Below the pieces are notes generated by a model. The model was not told the DNA's origin and searched no databases. It worked only from the letters and a program-made list of their open reading frames with translations. Made by a program: the position numbers and the translations under genes. This document shows positions 24,989 to 32,256 of a stretch of 56,621 bases of DNA, in pieces; within the stretch, counting starts at the first letter, position 1, and each line of letters opens with the position of its first letter. Source of the DNA: a virus; the IMG/VR virus record IMGVR_UViG_3300030451_004511, positions 1 to 56,621 of that record. One strand, 5' to 3'.

Positions 24989-25345
24989 ATGAATCGTCGA
25001 GAGTTTTTAAAATTACTAATTGGTAAACAGGCGCAAGCCAAGGAGGACATTATGTCATTTACCACAAACTATGCCCCATCGCAGGGCTACTCGCTGGTTG
25101 TCACACCAAAAGGCAACCTTATGTTAAACGCTACCAGAATCAACCCTGGTGCTGACAAAAGTCCAGACGCAAGAGCAACCTTGCCGATGGATCAATTGTT
25201 TGAATACGCTTACGTCAAACCAAATGGCGCTGTCGTAATCAAACAAGTCGGGCAGATGGAATTTACTTTCTATCCTGCAGAGAGAAAAGCTCAAGCTGAC
25301 ATTGTTCAGCCTGAGATCTCTCTCGACTCAGCGTCTAACGCTTAA
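24989..25345 (+). CDS. Small beta-rich protein, unknown
   Basis: A 118-residue protein from ATG 24989 (GGAG site seven bases upstream). Its first residues NRREFLKLLIG resemble a twin-arginine motif but lack a proper hydrophobic core. ATG 25052 has a stronger AGGAGG site and would give a 97-residue protein starting MSFTTNYAPSQGYS; translation may start at either. The body is beta-rich (GYSLVVTPKGNLMLNATRI, later GAVVIKQVGQMEFTFYP). Strong terminators follow. No family recognised. Confidence 0.65.
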   Translation: MNRREFLKLLIGKQAQAKEDIMSFTTNYAPSQGYSLVVTPKGNLMLNATRINPGADKSPDARATLPMDQLFEYAYVKPNGAVVIKQVGQMEFTFYPAERKAQADIVQPEISLDSASNA

Positions 25346-25350
25346 CCTCT

Positions 25351-25373
25351 GGGGGCTTCGGCCCCCTTTTTTT
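25351..25373 (+). terminator. Strong rho-independent terminator
   Basis: A perfect stem GGGGGC/GCCCCC with a TTCG tetraloop is followed by seven T. It lies five bases after the stop of the gene at 24989, and ends the first early transcription module. Confidence 0.95.
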
Positions 25374-25388
25374 AATATCTTTTAATAA

Positions 25389-25412
25389 GACACACTGCGT
25401 GTGTGTTTTTTA
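25389..25412 (+). terminator. Second terminator in tandem
   Basis: ACACAC and GTGTGT form a stem with a three-base loop, followed by G and six T. Together with the terminator at 25351 it makes a strong transcription stop, so the genes from 25514 onward need their own promoter. Confidence 0.75.
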
Positions 25413-25454
25413 TTTTGGTCCAGAGGGGTGTGCGCAGTCTATGTGCTCAGAAAA

Positions 25455-25483
25455 GTTTCGGTGCTCCGCACCTCAACGGTTGT
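25455..25483 (+). repeat. Early-region repeat element, copy 3
   Basis: GTTTCGGTGCTCC, then GCACCTCAACGGTTGT; it shares start, end and length with copy 2 at 22482. It lies just after the tandem terminators and about 30 bases before the next gene, where a promoter is needed. AT-rich TATAAATAATAAT follows. Confidence 0.55.
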
Positions 25484-25513
25484 TTATAAATAATAATATT
25501 CCATGGAGGTTAT

Positions 25514-25657
25514 ATGGAAGAAAAATATATTGACGAGTCAATTCGTCGAGAAGCGAGTGATTATTTGTACATACCTGAGTTGAAGAACTCAGAAGTGTTG
25601 CAAGTAATTGCAAATAGAAACCAACACTCTAAACCACAAGGAGGTAAACATGAGTAA
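25514..25657 (+). CDS. Small charged protein
   Basis: A 47-residue charged, helical protein (MEEKYIDESIRREASDYLYI). ATGGAGG lies four to ten bases upstream. Its 3' end carries the AAGGAGG site for the next gene, and the two overlap by eight bases. The coupling supports expression. Too small to classify. Confidence 0.55.
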   Translation: MEEKYIDESIRREASDYLYIPELKNSEVLQVIANRNQHSKPQGGKHE

Positions 25658-26432
25658 AGGTGCAGATATATTCGATCCAGCAGATGTTGAGATCGAGATC
25701 GATATGGCGAACGGTGAAAACGGTGAGTTACTGCCAACGCAGGACACTCCCGAAGAAGCGTTCATTCCCGATACCATCGGTGATCCAGTAGGTTCTGACA
25801 ACAGATCCGAACAAGATGACATCGTTCTACCTGACTATTTCTACAAGAAGTATCAGCTAGATAACGAAGGTAATCCTACGTTCAATGCTGGCAGAGTCGG
25901 CGGTATTATGAAAATCTTTGACGAAAAACATGGTACGCCAATGACATTCAACAAAGACAACGAAGAACTTGCTGAGAAAGAGCAAGCATACTTCGAAGGT
26001 CAAGTTGATTCGATTGTTCTTGGTATGTCACCATTACTTGAAGTCGAGCCTCAAGCAACTGGCATCAACTTTTTACAGTTGGCTACCAGAACTTGGGCTG
26101 AGTTTGTATCTGTTGTCTTTGAATACAAAGAATCAATGGCAGAATCAGATCCAAGCAAAGAGATACCTGATTGGCTCTGCGAGCGTGAAGACAAAATGCT
26201 TCAGCTCGGTAGGAAGTCAAGATTGTTATCTTCTGCATTGGAAAAGCTCGATGATAAGTTTGGGCTCAAAGATGTCTCAATCAAAGCAGATAGAGTAAAA
26301 ACTCAAGTCGAGCTAAGATTGCAAAGACTTGCGGAGTGGAACTACAAAAATCTGGTAGACACTTCCAAGTTCAGCGCTCGTGTTATGACGCGTGATGCAA
26401 ATAGCGCGATGGACGTATCGGACGTAGCATAG
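25650..26432 (+). CDS. Early protein of unknown function
   Basis: A 260-residue protein. Residues 1-60 are acidic and probably unstructured (EIEIDMANGENGELLPTQ). The rest is helical, with a conserved-looking FYKKYQLDNEGNPTFNAGRV at about 70-90 and helices from 110 on. I start it at ATG 25650 (AAGGAGG at six bases) and not at the upstream in-frame codon. It resembles no family I know; a DNA-metabolism or host-takeover role would fit its place. Confidence 0.7.
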   Translation: MSKGADIFDPADVEIEIDMANGENGELLPTQDTPEEAFIPDTIGDPVGSDNRSEQDDIVLPDYFYKKYQLDNEGNPTFNAGRVGGIMKIFDEKHGTPMTFNKDNEELAEKEQAYFEGQVDSIVLGMSPLLEVEPQATGINFLQLATRTWAEFVSVVFEYKESMAESDPSKEIPDWLCEREDKMLQLGRKSRLLSSALEKLDDKFGLKDVSIKADRVKTQVELRLQRLAEWNYKNLVDTSKFSARVMTRDANSAMDVSDVA

Positions 26433-26667
26433 TCTAGGTTCGCATCTACCCACCAACCTACTTACTCGGAGTTGGTGGGGTGATGTAAAAATTGTGGGGA
26501 GTAGGGGTTGGTTACCGAACACCCAGCTGGGAGATGAAAAGGTCCCAGCACCGATATAAGGACGAGGGTTTTATTAGTTATTTTTATCCCTTCATTGACG
26601 AGCGTGGTTCACTCCAGTCCGCAAACGAACCACCTATAATTATTTTTTAACACTCGGAGGTGTGCAC
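26433..26667 (+). promoter_or_regulatory. Structured intergenic region
   Basis: No gene is seen here. It contains a hairpin ACCCACCAAC/GTTGGTGGGGT (26448-26481) followed by GATGTAAAAATTG, a degenerate relative of the module-border hairpins. Two more stems follow: GCTGGGA/TCCCAGC (26526-26549) and TGGTTC/GAACCA (26605-26632). A hairpin that presents the next ribosome site completes it. The run of structures suggests a regulated leader. Confidence 0.55.
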
Positions 26668-26670
26668 ATG
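26650..26670 (+). promoter_or_regulatory. Shine-Dalgarno hairpin, copy 1
   Basis: ACAC (26650-26653) pairs with GTGT (26660-26663), and the six-base loop TCGGAG holds the ribosome site. ATG 26668 follows four bases after the stem. This is one of four such leaders (also 27533, 28090 and 28295). Confidence 0.65.
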
Positions 26671-27048
26671 GGATTAGATATGAATGCAGGTTGGGTCAAC
26701 GACGATAAAAAAGAAGATGTCGTTGAGTTTCGTTGGAGAAAACATGCCAAGCTACAAGAGTTTATGCGTCAGCTTTGGTATCAGAAACAAGGTAAAGAGG
26801 CACCGGTAGGTGTAATGGGTTGCGATTTCAACTGCGAGACTCTTTACTTAGATGAAGTCGATATTCATGAGCTCAAGCAGAAACTAGAAACTTTTACTTT
26901 GCCACAAGCAAAGGACGGTTTCTTTTGGGGACAAGAGTATCAAGACGACAGCGCCCGTGAATCGGTGACCTATGACCTTGATTTTTGTACCAAAGCCCTT
27001 GCTTGGTTACAAGAAGGTCGTAAAGTTTGGTATAGTTGTTGGTGGTAA
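26668..27048 (+). CDS. Conserved phage protein starting MGLDMNAGW
   Basis: A 126-residue protein of the kind common in phage genomes that begins MGLDM and is rich in Trp, Tyr and Asp (WLQEGRKVWYSCWW at the end). The family function is not known to me. I start it at ATG 26668; a GTG six bases earlier would lie in the hairpin stem. The Shine-Dalgarno sequence lies in a hairpin loop. The next gene begins 22 bases after its stop. Confidence 0.7.
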   Translation: MGLDMNAGWVNDDKKEDVVEFRWRKHAKLQEFMRQLWYQKQGKEAPVGVMGCDFNCETLYLDEVDIHELKQKLETFTLPQAKDGFFWGQEYQDDSARESVTYDLDFCTKALAWLQEGRKVWYSCWW

Positions 27049-27070
27049 CACCAGGAGGTCAAAAACCATT

Positions 27071-27271
27071 ATGACACAGTATTCTGAAAAGGTTGCAAAA
27101 CGCAAAGAAGAGCTCAAACAAGAAGAGCTAGCTAAAAAAGTACACGCCATAGAGATAAGGTCAGGTCGTATCCAGACCTGGTATAAAGATGGGCGTGTTG
27201 TAACTGAGTTTCCTCGCGATAAGAGGAAAAAAACTACAGTTGAGTATAGAAATGTAGGGAGACAACTATGA
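27071..27271 (+). CDS. Small charged protein
   Basis: A 66-residue protein with a coiled-coil-like, Lys/Glu-rich first half (SEKVAKRKEELKQEELAKKV) and a beta-like second half (SGRIQTWYKDGRVVTEF). AGGAGG lies fourteen bases before ATG 27071, somewhat far. The ATG of the next gene overlaps its stop (ATGA). Function unknown. Confidence 0.6.
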   Translation: MTQYSEKVAKRKEELKQEELAKKVHAIEIRSGRIQTWYKDGRVVTEFPRDKRKKTTVEYRNVGRQL

Positions 27272-27444
27272 GCAAACTCAAAGATCTCATGCTAGATATC
27301 GATGCCCATGCCCAGACTCTCGTCGATGAGGGTTATAACTTTTATGAGTTCATGCAAGCCATGACTAAAAAGTATGGAGACATGGGTGGTGCCTATGCCG
27401 AACAGCTATGGAAAGAGCATTGGCAAGACCAATCATCTGATTAA
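27268..27444 (+). CDS. Small acidic helical protein
   Basis: A 58-residue acidic, helical protein (LKDLMLDIDAHAQTLVDEGY, later MGGAYAEQLWKEHW). Its start overlaps the stop of the gene before it by four bases, which shows translational coupling. The pseudoknot-like structure follows within eight bases of its stop. No family recognised. Confidence 0.6.
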   Translation: MSKLKDLMLDIDAHAQTLVDEGYNFYEFMQAMTKKYGDMGGAYAEQLWKEHWQDQSSD

Positions 27445-27451
27445 CCGAACG

Positions 27452-27525
27452 GTCTACACGAGTTAGATTAGTAGAAACCGGCTGACTTGTGTTCGTGTAG
27501 ACGCAATCCTGTGCGCAAGTCAGCC
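27452..27525 (+). ncRNA. Predicted H-type pseudoknot element with two perfect 10-bp stems
   Basis: Arm A GTCTACACGA (27452-27461) is fully complementary to A' TCGTGTAGAC (27493-27502). Arm B GGCTGACTTG (27480-27489) is fully complementary to B' CAAGTCAGCC (27516-27525). The order A-B-A'-B' makes them interleave, so they form a pseudoknot (loops of 18, 3 and 13 bases) or two competing hairpins. It lies between two genes and just before the second Shine-Dalgarno hairpin. A role in transcript stability, attenuation or translation control is likely; the family is unknown. Confidence 0.7.
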
Positions 27526-27532
27526 ACCTATT

Positions 27533-27553
27533 CACACAAGGAGGTGTGTTATG
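27533..27553 (+). promoter_or_regulatory. Shine-Dalgarno hairpin, copy 2
   Basis: CACAC (27533-27537) pairs with GTGTG (27544-27548), leaving AAGGAG as the six-base loop. ATG 27551 follows after two bases. It lies eight bases after the pseudoknot. Confidence 0.7.
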
Positions 27554-27838
27554 AAAAAAGGTCATTTATTGGATAGCACTACAAAATATCTAACTGAAGA
27601 TGAAATAGAGCTAAACAAACAACATTCTTTAAAAGAGAACAGACATAGCACTGCCATTGCTCTAACTTACGCAGATAAGGAAAGACTAAAACGGGTAGCA
27701 AAAGCTTTAGGTCTTAAATCACCAGCTGAAGCTATTAGGTACTTAACTTCTATGTTTATACCTGTTATCGAGGCTTGTTATGAAAATCAAACAGCTGACA
27801 TCATAAAACAAATGCAAAATACTTTGGTGAACAAATGA
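27551..27838 (+). CDS. Ribbon-helix-helix-like protein
   Basis: A 95-residue protein. The segment from about residue 33 (STAIALTYADKERLKRVAKA, then LGLKSPAEAIRYLTSMF) has the strand-helix-helix pattern of Arc/MetJ-type DNA-binding proteins. The N-terminal 30 residues are polar. It could be a phage repressor acting on early promoters. The next gene overlaps its stop by four bases. Its own translation is preceded by the pseudoknot and a Shine-Dalgarno hairpin, so its level may be tightly set. Confidence 0.6.
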   Translation: MKKGHLLDSTTKYLTEDEIELNKQHSLKENRHSTAIALTYADKERLKRVAKALGLKSPAEAIRYLTSMFIPVIEACYENQTADIIKQMQNTLVNK

Positions 27839-28011
27839 AAGTATTTGTTGTAATTACTATGTGGAAAGGTTTAATTGATGAAGTTGAAGTCTTTAAAACT
27901 GAACCCACTAACCTTAAACCAGTAGACGAACATGCAGACAATGGTCAGCTATGTTACGAACTACAGATTAAAGAGAAGGAGGAACGCAAGAGGCAGAAAG
28001 CTAGACTCTAG
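27835..28011 (+). CDS. Small protein, unknown
   Basis: A 58-residue protein with a beta-like start (MKVFVVITMWKGLIDEVEVF) and a charged helical end (KEKEERKRQKARL). The ATGA overlap with the ribbon-helix-helix-like gene suggests coupled translation. No family recognised. Confidence 0.6.
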   Translation: MKVFVVITMWKGLIDEVEVFKTEPTNLKPVDEHADNGQLCYELQIKEKEERKRQKARL

Positions 28012-28041
28012 TTGTAGGTGAAATCGCAACGTAAAAAAAGG

Positions 28042-28058
28042 AAGGCCTGTCTAGCCTT
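28042..28058 (+). terminator. Weak terminator-like hairpin
   Basis: AAGGC and GCCTT form a five-bp stem with a seven-base loop, followed by a pyrimidine-rich stretch (GTGTTTCTCTTTCTC) but no clean T run. It may attenuate transcription between the genes at 27835 and 28108. Confidence 0.35.
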
Positions 28059-28089
28059 GTGTTTCTCTTTCTCTTTAATTTAGTAAATT

Positions 28090-28110
28090 CACACAAGGAG
28101 GTGTGCTATG
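28090..28110 (+). promoter_or_regulatory. Shine-Dalgarno hairpin, copy 3
   Basis: CACAC (28090-28094) pairs with GTGTG (28101-28105) around the loop AAGGAG. ATG 28108 follows after two bases. The core is identical to copy 2. Confidence 0.7.
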
Positions 28111-28293
28111 GAAAACCAAGATATTAAACCAAAAAGCAATCGCAACGATTATAAACCTGTTCTTTTGCCCAAAGAGTTTCATGCAGAACTAAAAGAATAT
28201 TGTGCAAAACACAGCTTGCCGATGAACCACTTTATCGTAGCAGCATGCCGTAGGCATTTTAAATATCTAGCTGATTTACTGGATATGCAATAA
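28108..28293 (+). CDS. Ribbon-helix-helix-like small protein
   Basis: A 61-residue protein. YKPVLLPKEFHAELKEYCAK, then HSLPMNHFIVAACRRHF, resembles a single ribbon-helix-helix unit: a short strand, a helix, a turn and a second helix. It is a likely DNA-binding dimer and a possible partner or paralogue of the protein at 27551. Translation starts from the same type of hairpin leader. Confidence 0.6.
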   Translation: MENQDIKPKSNRNDYKPVLLPKEFHAELKEYCAKHSLPMNHFIVAACRRHFKYLADLLDMQ

Positions 28294-28294
28294 A

Positions 28295-28316
28295 CACACG
28301 AGGAGGTGTGCACGTG
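28295..28316 (+). promoter_or_regulatory. Shine-Dalgarno hairpin, copy 4
   Basis: CACAC (28295-28299) pairs with GTGTG (28306-28310) around the loop GAGGAG. The start here is GTG 28314, three bases after the stem. Confidence 0.65.
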
Positions 28317-28655
28317 AAAGATCTTTATCAACTTCACATCCAAATTTCTGTGCAAGATTACGAATGCGAACGTAAACGTGAGCTCGATGTCTTGCCTGAC
28401 TACACTACCTATTGCCTGGGTTTCACCGACAATACCGGTATAACGGATACGTTAGACAAACTTAGCGACCAAGTTAAGCATCTTTGTGAAGTCTATCGAA
28501 CTACATCCGAACTTCCCGCAGACACACCGCTGCACGTTGGCCTTTGGTTTACAACCCCTGCCAACAAAGACGACGTAACATTTGAACCATGGAACAAAGA
28601 ACCGAATCCCAACTGGACACCAACAATTATTCAAGGAGGTAAAAGTGAAAAATAA
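28314..28655 (+). CDS. Early protein, unknown, GTG start
   Basis: A 113-residue protein from GTG 28314 (V/MKDLYQLHIQISVQDYEC). It is acidic with a mixed beta/alpha pattern (TTYCLGFTDNTGITDTLDKL) and ends in a basic tail. The start follows the fourth Shine-Dalgarno hairpin. Its 3' end holds the AAGGAGG site of the next gene, with which it overlaps by eleven bases. No family recognised. Confidence 0.6.
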   Translation: MKDLYQLHIQISVQDYECERKRELDVLPDYTTYCLGFTDNTGITDTLDKLSDQVKHLCEVYRTTSELPADTPLHVGLWFTTPANKDDVTFEPWNKEPNPNWTPTIIQGGKSEK

Positions 28656-28851
28656 TTGTGTTAAATGGCGTGCAACACTTGCACACAAAGATACTGAGGA
28701 TATGCAGATAACGATTGAGTTTGATGCGCCGCAATTCTCAGATAATTGGAATTACAAATTGTTAGCCAAACTTGCTTTCATTAAGCAAATCACTATGGGC
28801 GAGCAGTTAATTGTAAATAATGTAGAACCTATTGAAACTAAGGAGGAGTAA
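28645..28851 (+). CDS. Small protein, unknown, GTG start
   Basis: A 68-residue protein. I start it at GTG 28645 because AAGGAGG lies five bases upstream; an earlier in-frame ATG at 28582 has no such site. The sequence is beta-rich (VKWRATLAHKDTEDMQITIE). It lies two bases before the MoxR gene, whose AAGGAGG site is inside its end, so the two may be co-translated. Confidence 0.6.
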   Translation: MKNNCVKWRATLAHKDTEDMQITIEFDAPQFSDNWNYKLLAKLAFIKQITMGEQLIVNNVEPIETKEE

Positions 28852-28853
28852 TT

Positions 28854-29876
28854 ATGCATTCAATAAAACCTACCCATTTGATATCAGAAATCAAAGAAAA
28901 CATGAGAGCTGGTATCAACACCATGATCTGGGGCGGTCCCGGTATTGGTAAATCAGAAATCCCACAACAAGTGGCTGACAGTCTCAACATGACATTGATC
29001 GACTTTCGTGCCAACTTGTTTGACCCTGTGGACGTACGTGGCGTGCCCCACATCCAAGCTGTAAAAGAAACAGGCGAACGTTTCACGCGTTGGGCTGTGC
29101 CTGATATTTTCCCAATCGAACAACGTGACGGTGAAACCGGTATCTTGTTCATTGACGAATTACCTACAGCACCACCTGCTACACAAAATGCATTCTTGCA
29201 ATTGTTGTTGACTCGACAGATCGGTGACTATGTCTTGCCAAAAGGTTGGTCAGTCATTGCTGCCGGTAATCGTCTTACCGATGCTGCGGCTGTGTATCAA
29301 ATGCCATCACCGGTAAGAAATCGTCTTGCTCACTACGAACTCGAAGCTAACCTAGATGACTGGGTATCGTGGGCGTACAACAACAATATCAACTCAGATC
29401 TTATTGGCTTCATTCAATACAGACCCGGTTTGTTGTACAACTTCAGTGCAGATGATTATGCGTTTCCTACACCCAGAAGCTGGTCGTTTGTAAGTAACAA
29501 ACTAAAATATCAACCGGAGGACGTCGACCATGATTCGTGTTTCTTTGGTGTCTCATCTCTAGTCGGCGACGGACCGGCTGGTGAATTTATTGCGTACAAG
29601 GAGATTGCGGATAAGCTGCCGGATATCGACAAACTCCTCGAAGATCCTTCCAAATACAAGAAGGACGATAACCCGGCTATCCTGTATGCATTATCCAGCG
29701 CCGTCGCAACTAGGGCTAAGCCAGAGTTGATGAAAAACATCATGAAGCTCAATGACAAATTGCCAGTTGAGTTTCAGGTTATCTTGATCAAGGGCTGTTT
29801 GGCTATTGATCCAAATCTTAAATCCGACCCATCCATGCGTAAGTGGATTGTCGACAATGCTAACGTCATTCTATAG
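28854..29876 (+). CDS. MoxR-type AAA+ ATPase
   Basis: A 340-residue protein. Walker A is GGPGIGKS at 27-34 and Walker B ILFIDE at 97-102. AAGN at 137-139 (sensor 1) and SPVRNRLAHYEL (arginine-finger region) match the MoxR branch. DVRGVPHI after the first helix is typical of that group. MoxR proteins act as chaperones or unfoldases with VWA-domain partners; such a partner is encoded at 31156 in the same operon. ATP-dependent remodelling of a host or phage protein complex is likely. The ATG has AAGGAGG at seven bases. Confidence 0.9.
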   Translation: MHSIKPTHLISEIKENMRAGINTMIWGGPGIGKSEIPQQVADSLNMTLIDFRANLFDPVDVRGVPHIQAVKETGERFTRWAVPDIFPIEQRDGETGILFIDELPTAPPATQNAFLQLLLTRQIGDYVLPKGWSVIAAGNRLTDAAAVYQMPSPVRNRLAHYELEANLDDWVSWAYNNNINSDLIGFIQYRPGLLYNFSADDYAFPTPRSWSFVSNKLKYQPEDVDHDSCFFGVSSLVGDGPAGEFIAYKEIADKLPDIDKLLEDPSKYKKDDNPAILYALSSAVATRAKPELMKNIMKLNDKLPVEFQVILIKGCLAIDPNLKSDPSMRKWIVDNANVIL

Positions 29877-29885
29877 GAGGTATAT

Positions 29886-30536
29886 ATGGCTACAGTAAGA
29901 ATGTCACAACGATTGACATCAGAAATTCGTAACGCTGCAAAGAAAAAGTTTGCAACCGTACATCCAACCATCGATCATATTTACATTGATGATTGGTTCA
30001 AAGAAAACATCTACAACAAAATTGATAAATACAAAGATATGACCAATGAATTGTTTGGCTCTGATGTTTTCAACTACGACCGAATGAGTTCACTTGACAC
30101 AGTGTATATCTATTCTACGTACACCGATGAAGAAGGTGACGAACGTAAAGTTAATCAACAGTGTGAATTTGAACAAGGTCAGTTCGAAGTTCCTTATCAA
30201 CTTGCAAACGGTTATTCATCTATGAGTTTGTATTTGCCTACTGAAAATTCTGTTGTGCAAAAAATTATTAAAACTCAAAACCATAATCGTGCAGTAAACA
30301 GAAAAAAAGATGCTTATCTTGACAAGATTGATGAAGCGCTTAGTGAATTTACTACACTCAACCAAGCACTCAAAGCATGGCCTGCATTGAAAGACTTGGT
30401 AGAAGATGAGTACATTCAAAAAGTACACAAGAAAGTTCCTAGAGCTCAAAAGCAAAAGGAACAACGTGAATTGATTGAGTCTCAAGAACAAGAGCTCAAT
30501 GAAGTATTACTAACTGCAAACCTATTGGAGAACTAA
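29886..30536 (+). CDS. Unknown protein between MoxR ATPase and VWA protein (A)
   Basis: A 216-residue protein. The first half is mixed with aromatic residues (HIYIDDWFKENIYNKIDKYK). The second half is helical and charged, ending in a Gln/Glu-rich coiled coil (ESQEQELNEVLLTANLLEN). AGGAGG lies six bases before the start. The fixed order with the MoxR and VWA genes suggests it is a substrate, adaptor or specificity subunit. No family recognised. Confidence 0.7.
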   Translation: MATVRMSQRLTSEIRNAAKKKFATVHPTIDHIYIDDWFKENIYNKIDKYKDMTNELFGSDVFNYDRMSSLDTVYIYSTYTDEEGDERKVNQQCEFEQGQFEVPYQLANGYSSMSLYLPTENSVVQKIIKTQNHNRAVNRKKDAYLDKIDEALSEFTTLNQALKAWPALKDLVEDEYIQKVHKKVPRAQKQKEQRELIESQEQELNEVLLTANLLEN

Positions 30537-30538
30537 TT

Positions 30539-31147
30539 ATGTCAACTGATTTACTTTACAAGCCCGGCGATTTTGTCGGGTATCGTTTCTGTGGTGGTGT
30601 TGGCTATGCTTATCTCAATGCCTACAAATGGTACATCCCAAAGACTTACAAAAACCATAATGATGAAATTGTAAGTCCAGATCCAAAAATTGTGTATCTT
30701 GCAACTAAGTTCTATGGACTCAACAGTTCATACGGTATGTATCAAAGTTATGGTTTTAGAGAAAATGGTTGGAAAAACCAAGAAGAATACTATGCTACTC
30801 ATCCTGAATATCGTAGAGACCATTGGCCTGAAGGTAAACAACCTAACTATGAACAGCACACAAAATATTTTCTACCTGTTTGGCAAGACGATATTTGTTT
30901 TGTTGTAGATTTTGATAAAGATGAAAATGAGTACCCTACTCAAAGATACAATTATCAAACGCAAAAATGGGAAAATACTATTGCAAGTGTTCATAACAAA
31001 TTTAAATGGTTTGATAAAGAAAAGCTAATTAAAGCACTTGATGTTAAATATTCTACATTTACAGGTGACAAACAAATTGCTGCACAAGCTATAGAAAAGT
31101 TTGAAAAACGTAAAGCGCAAGTTTTATTACGTAAACTCACAGCTTAG
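30539..31147 (+). CDS. Unknown protein between MoxR ATPase and VWA protein (B)
   Basis: A 202-residue protein rich in Tyr, Trp and Asn (YRFCGGVGYAYLNAYKWYIP, later GLNSSYGMYQSYGFRENGWK). The composition hints at a carbohydrate-, nucleotide- or protein-binding surface. It starts two bases after the stop of gene A and ends eight bases before the VWA gene. It has no recognised family. It probably acts in the same complex. Confidence 0.7.
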   Translation: MSTDLLYKPGDFVGYRFCGGVGYAYLNAYKWYIPKTYKNHNDEIVSPDPKIVYLATKFYGLNSSYGMYQSYGFRENGWKNQEEYYATHPEYRRDHWPEGKQPNYEQHTKYFLPVWQDDICFVVDFDKDENEYPTQRYNYQTQKWENTIASVHNKFKWFDKEKLIKALDVKYSTFTGDKQIAAQAIEKFEKRKAQVLLRKLTA

Positions 31148-31155
31148 GAGGTACT

Positions 31156-32256
31156 ATGGCTGATCTATTTATGCGTGCTCGTTCACGTCTTATTCTTGAC
31201 AATCCATTCTTTGGCACCCTATGTTTGCGCCTCAAGCCCGTAGAGCGTAACGATATTGACACGGGTGCCACGGATGGTAAACATCTATTCTACAATCCAA
31301 AATGGTTTGGAAAGCTATCCGACCTAGAACGCATTGGTTTTCTTGCACACGAAGTTATGCATGTTGTATTCATGCATCACCTTCGTAGACAAGAACGGCA
31401 TGCTGAAAAATGGAATGTAGCTGCTGACTATGTCATCAATCTAATACTGACAGACAACAAGTTCATACTGCCATCGGGTGGTCTGTACGACGAACAATAC
31501 AGAGATATGACTACCGAACATGTCTACAGCATATTACCAGAACCTCCCAAGGGATTTGCTGCAGAACTATTGAAAGGTGGTTGTGGTATTGACGTCCGTG
31601 ACCATCCCGATGCTGGTACTGCAGAGTCAGCAGGTGCTATCGAATCACAACTTACGGTTGCAATCAATCAAGCAGCAGAAGCCGCACGTGCTCAAGGCAA
31701 ACTGCCTGGTAGCATGGAATCTATAATTGAAGACATTATCAAACCTAAAGTTGATTGGCGTGCAGTACTTGCAAGATTCTTACGTGCCAACACCAACTCT
31801 GACTTTAGTTGGATACGCCCTAACAGACGGTTTATCTGGCAAGGTATGTATATGCCTTCTATGTACAATCCTTGTCTAGAAGAAATTGCTATTGCAGTCG
31901 ATACATCTGGCTCAGTAAGCGATGAAGAATTGCAAATGTTCACAAGTGAGACGTCTGCTATCTTGCAGGATCTGACTCCAGAACGTGTGCATTTTATTCA
32001 ATGTGATACTCAAGTACATCAAGATGATGAATACACTCGTGAATCACTTCCACTCAAAGTTAAATACCAAGGTCGTGGCGGGACTTCATTTAGTCCTGTC
32101 ATCGATTACATTAACAAAAAACATCCGCGTGTAGCTGCGTTAGTGTATCTCACTGACTTAGGTTCAAGCGACTTTGGAGATCAACCCCCCTATCCAGTTC
32201 TCTGGGTAACAACTTGTAAAGGAGAGGCGCCTTATGGTGAAATCATCGAAATTTAA
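31156..32256 (+). CDS. DUF2201-like metallopeptidase/VWA protein
   Basis: A 366-residue protein. The N-terminal domain has HEVMH at 65-69 within FLAHEVMHVVFMHHLRR, the zincin-like motif of the DUF2201 N-terminal domain. The C-terminal half is a VWA domain with MIDAS residues Asp249, Ser251 and Ser253 (DTSGSVS), Thr310 (GRGGTSF) and Asp334 (LTDLG). In bacteria this type is paired with a MoxR ATPase, as here. The VWA part would bind Mg2+ and a partner, while the HExxH domain may cleave or only bind. AGGAGG precedes the start. Confidence 0.9.
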   Translation: MADLFMRARSRLILDNPFFGTLCLRLKPVERNDIDTGATDGKHLFYNPKWFGKLSDLERIGFLAHEVMHVVFMHHLRRQERHAEKWNVAADYVINLILTDNKFILPSGGLYDEQYRDMTTEHVYSILPEPPKGFAAELLKGGCGIDVRDHPDAGTAESAGAIESQLTVAINQAAEAARAQGKLPGSMESIIEDIIKPKVDWRAVLARFLRANTNSDFSWIRPNRRFIWQGMYMPSMYNPCLEEIAIAVDTSGSVSDEELQMFTSETSAILQDLTPERVHFIQCDTQVHQDDEYTRESLPLKVKYQGRGGTSFSPVIDYINKKHPRVAALVYLTDLGSSDFGDQPPYPVLWVTTCKGEAPYGEIIEI

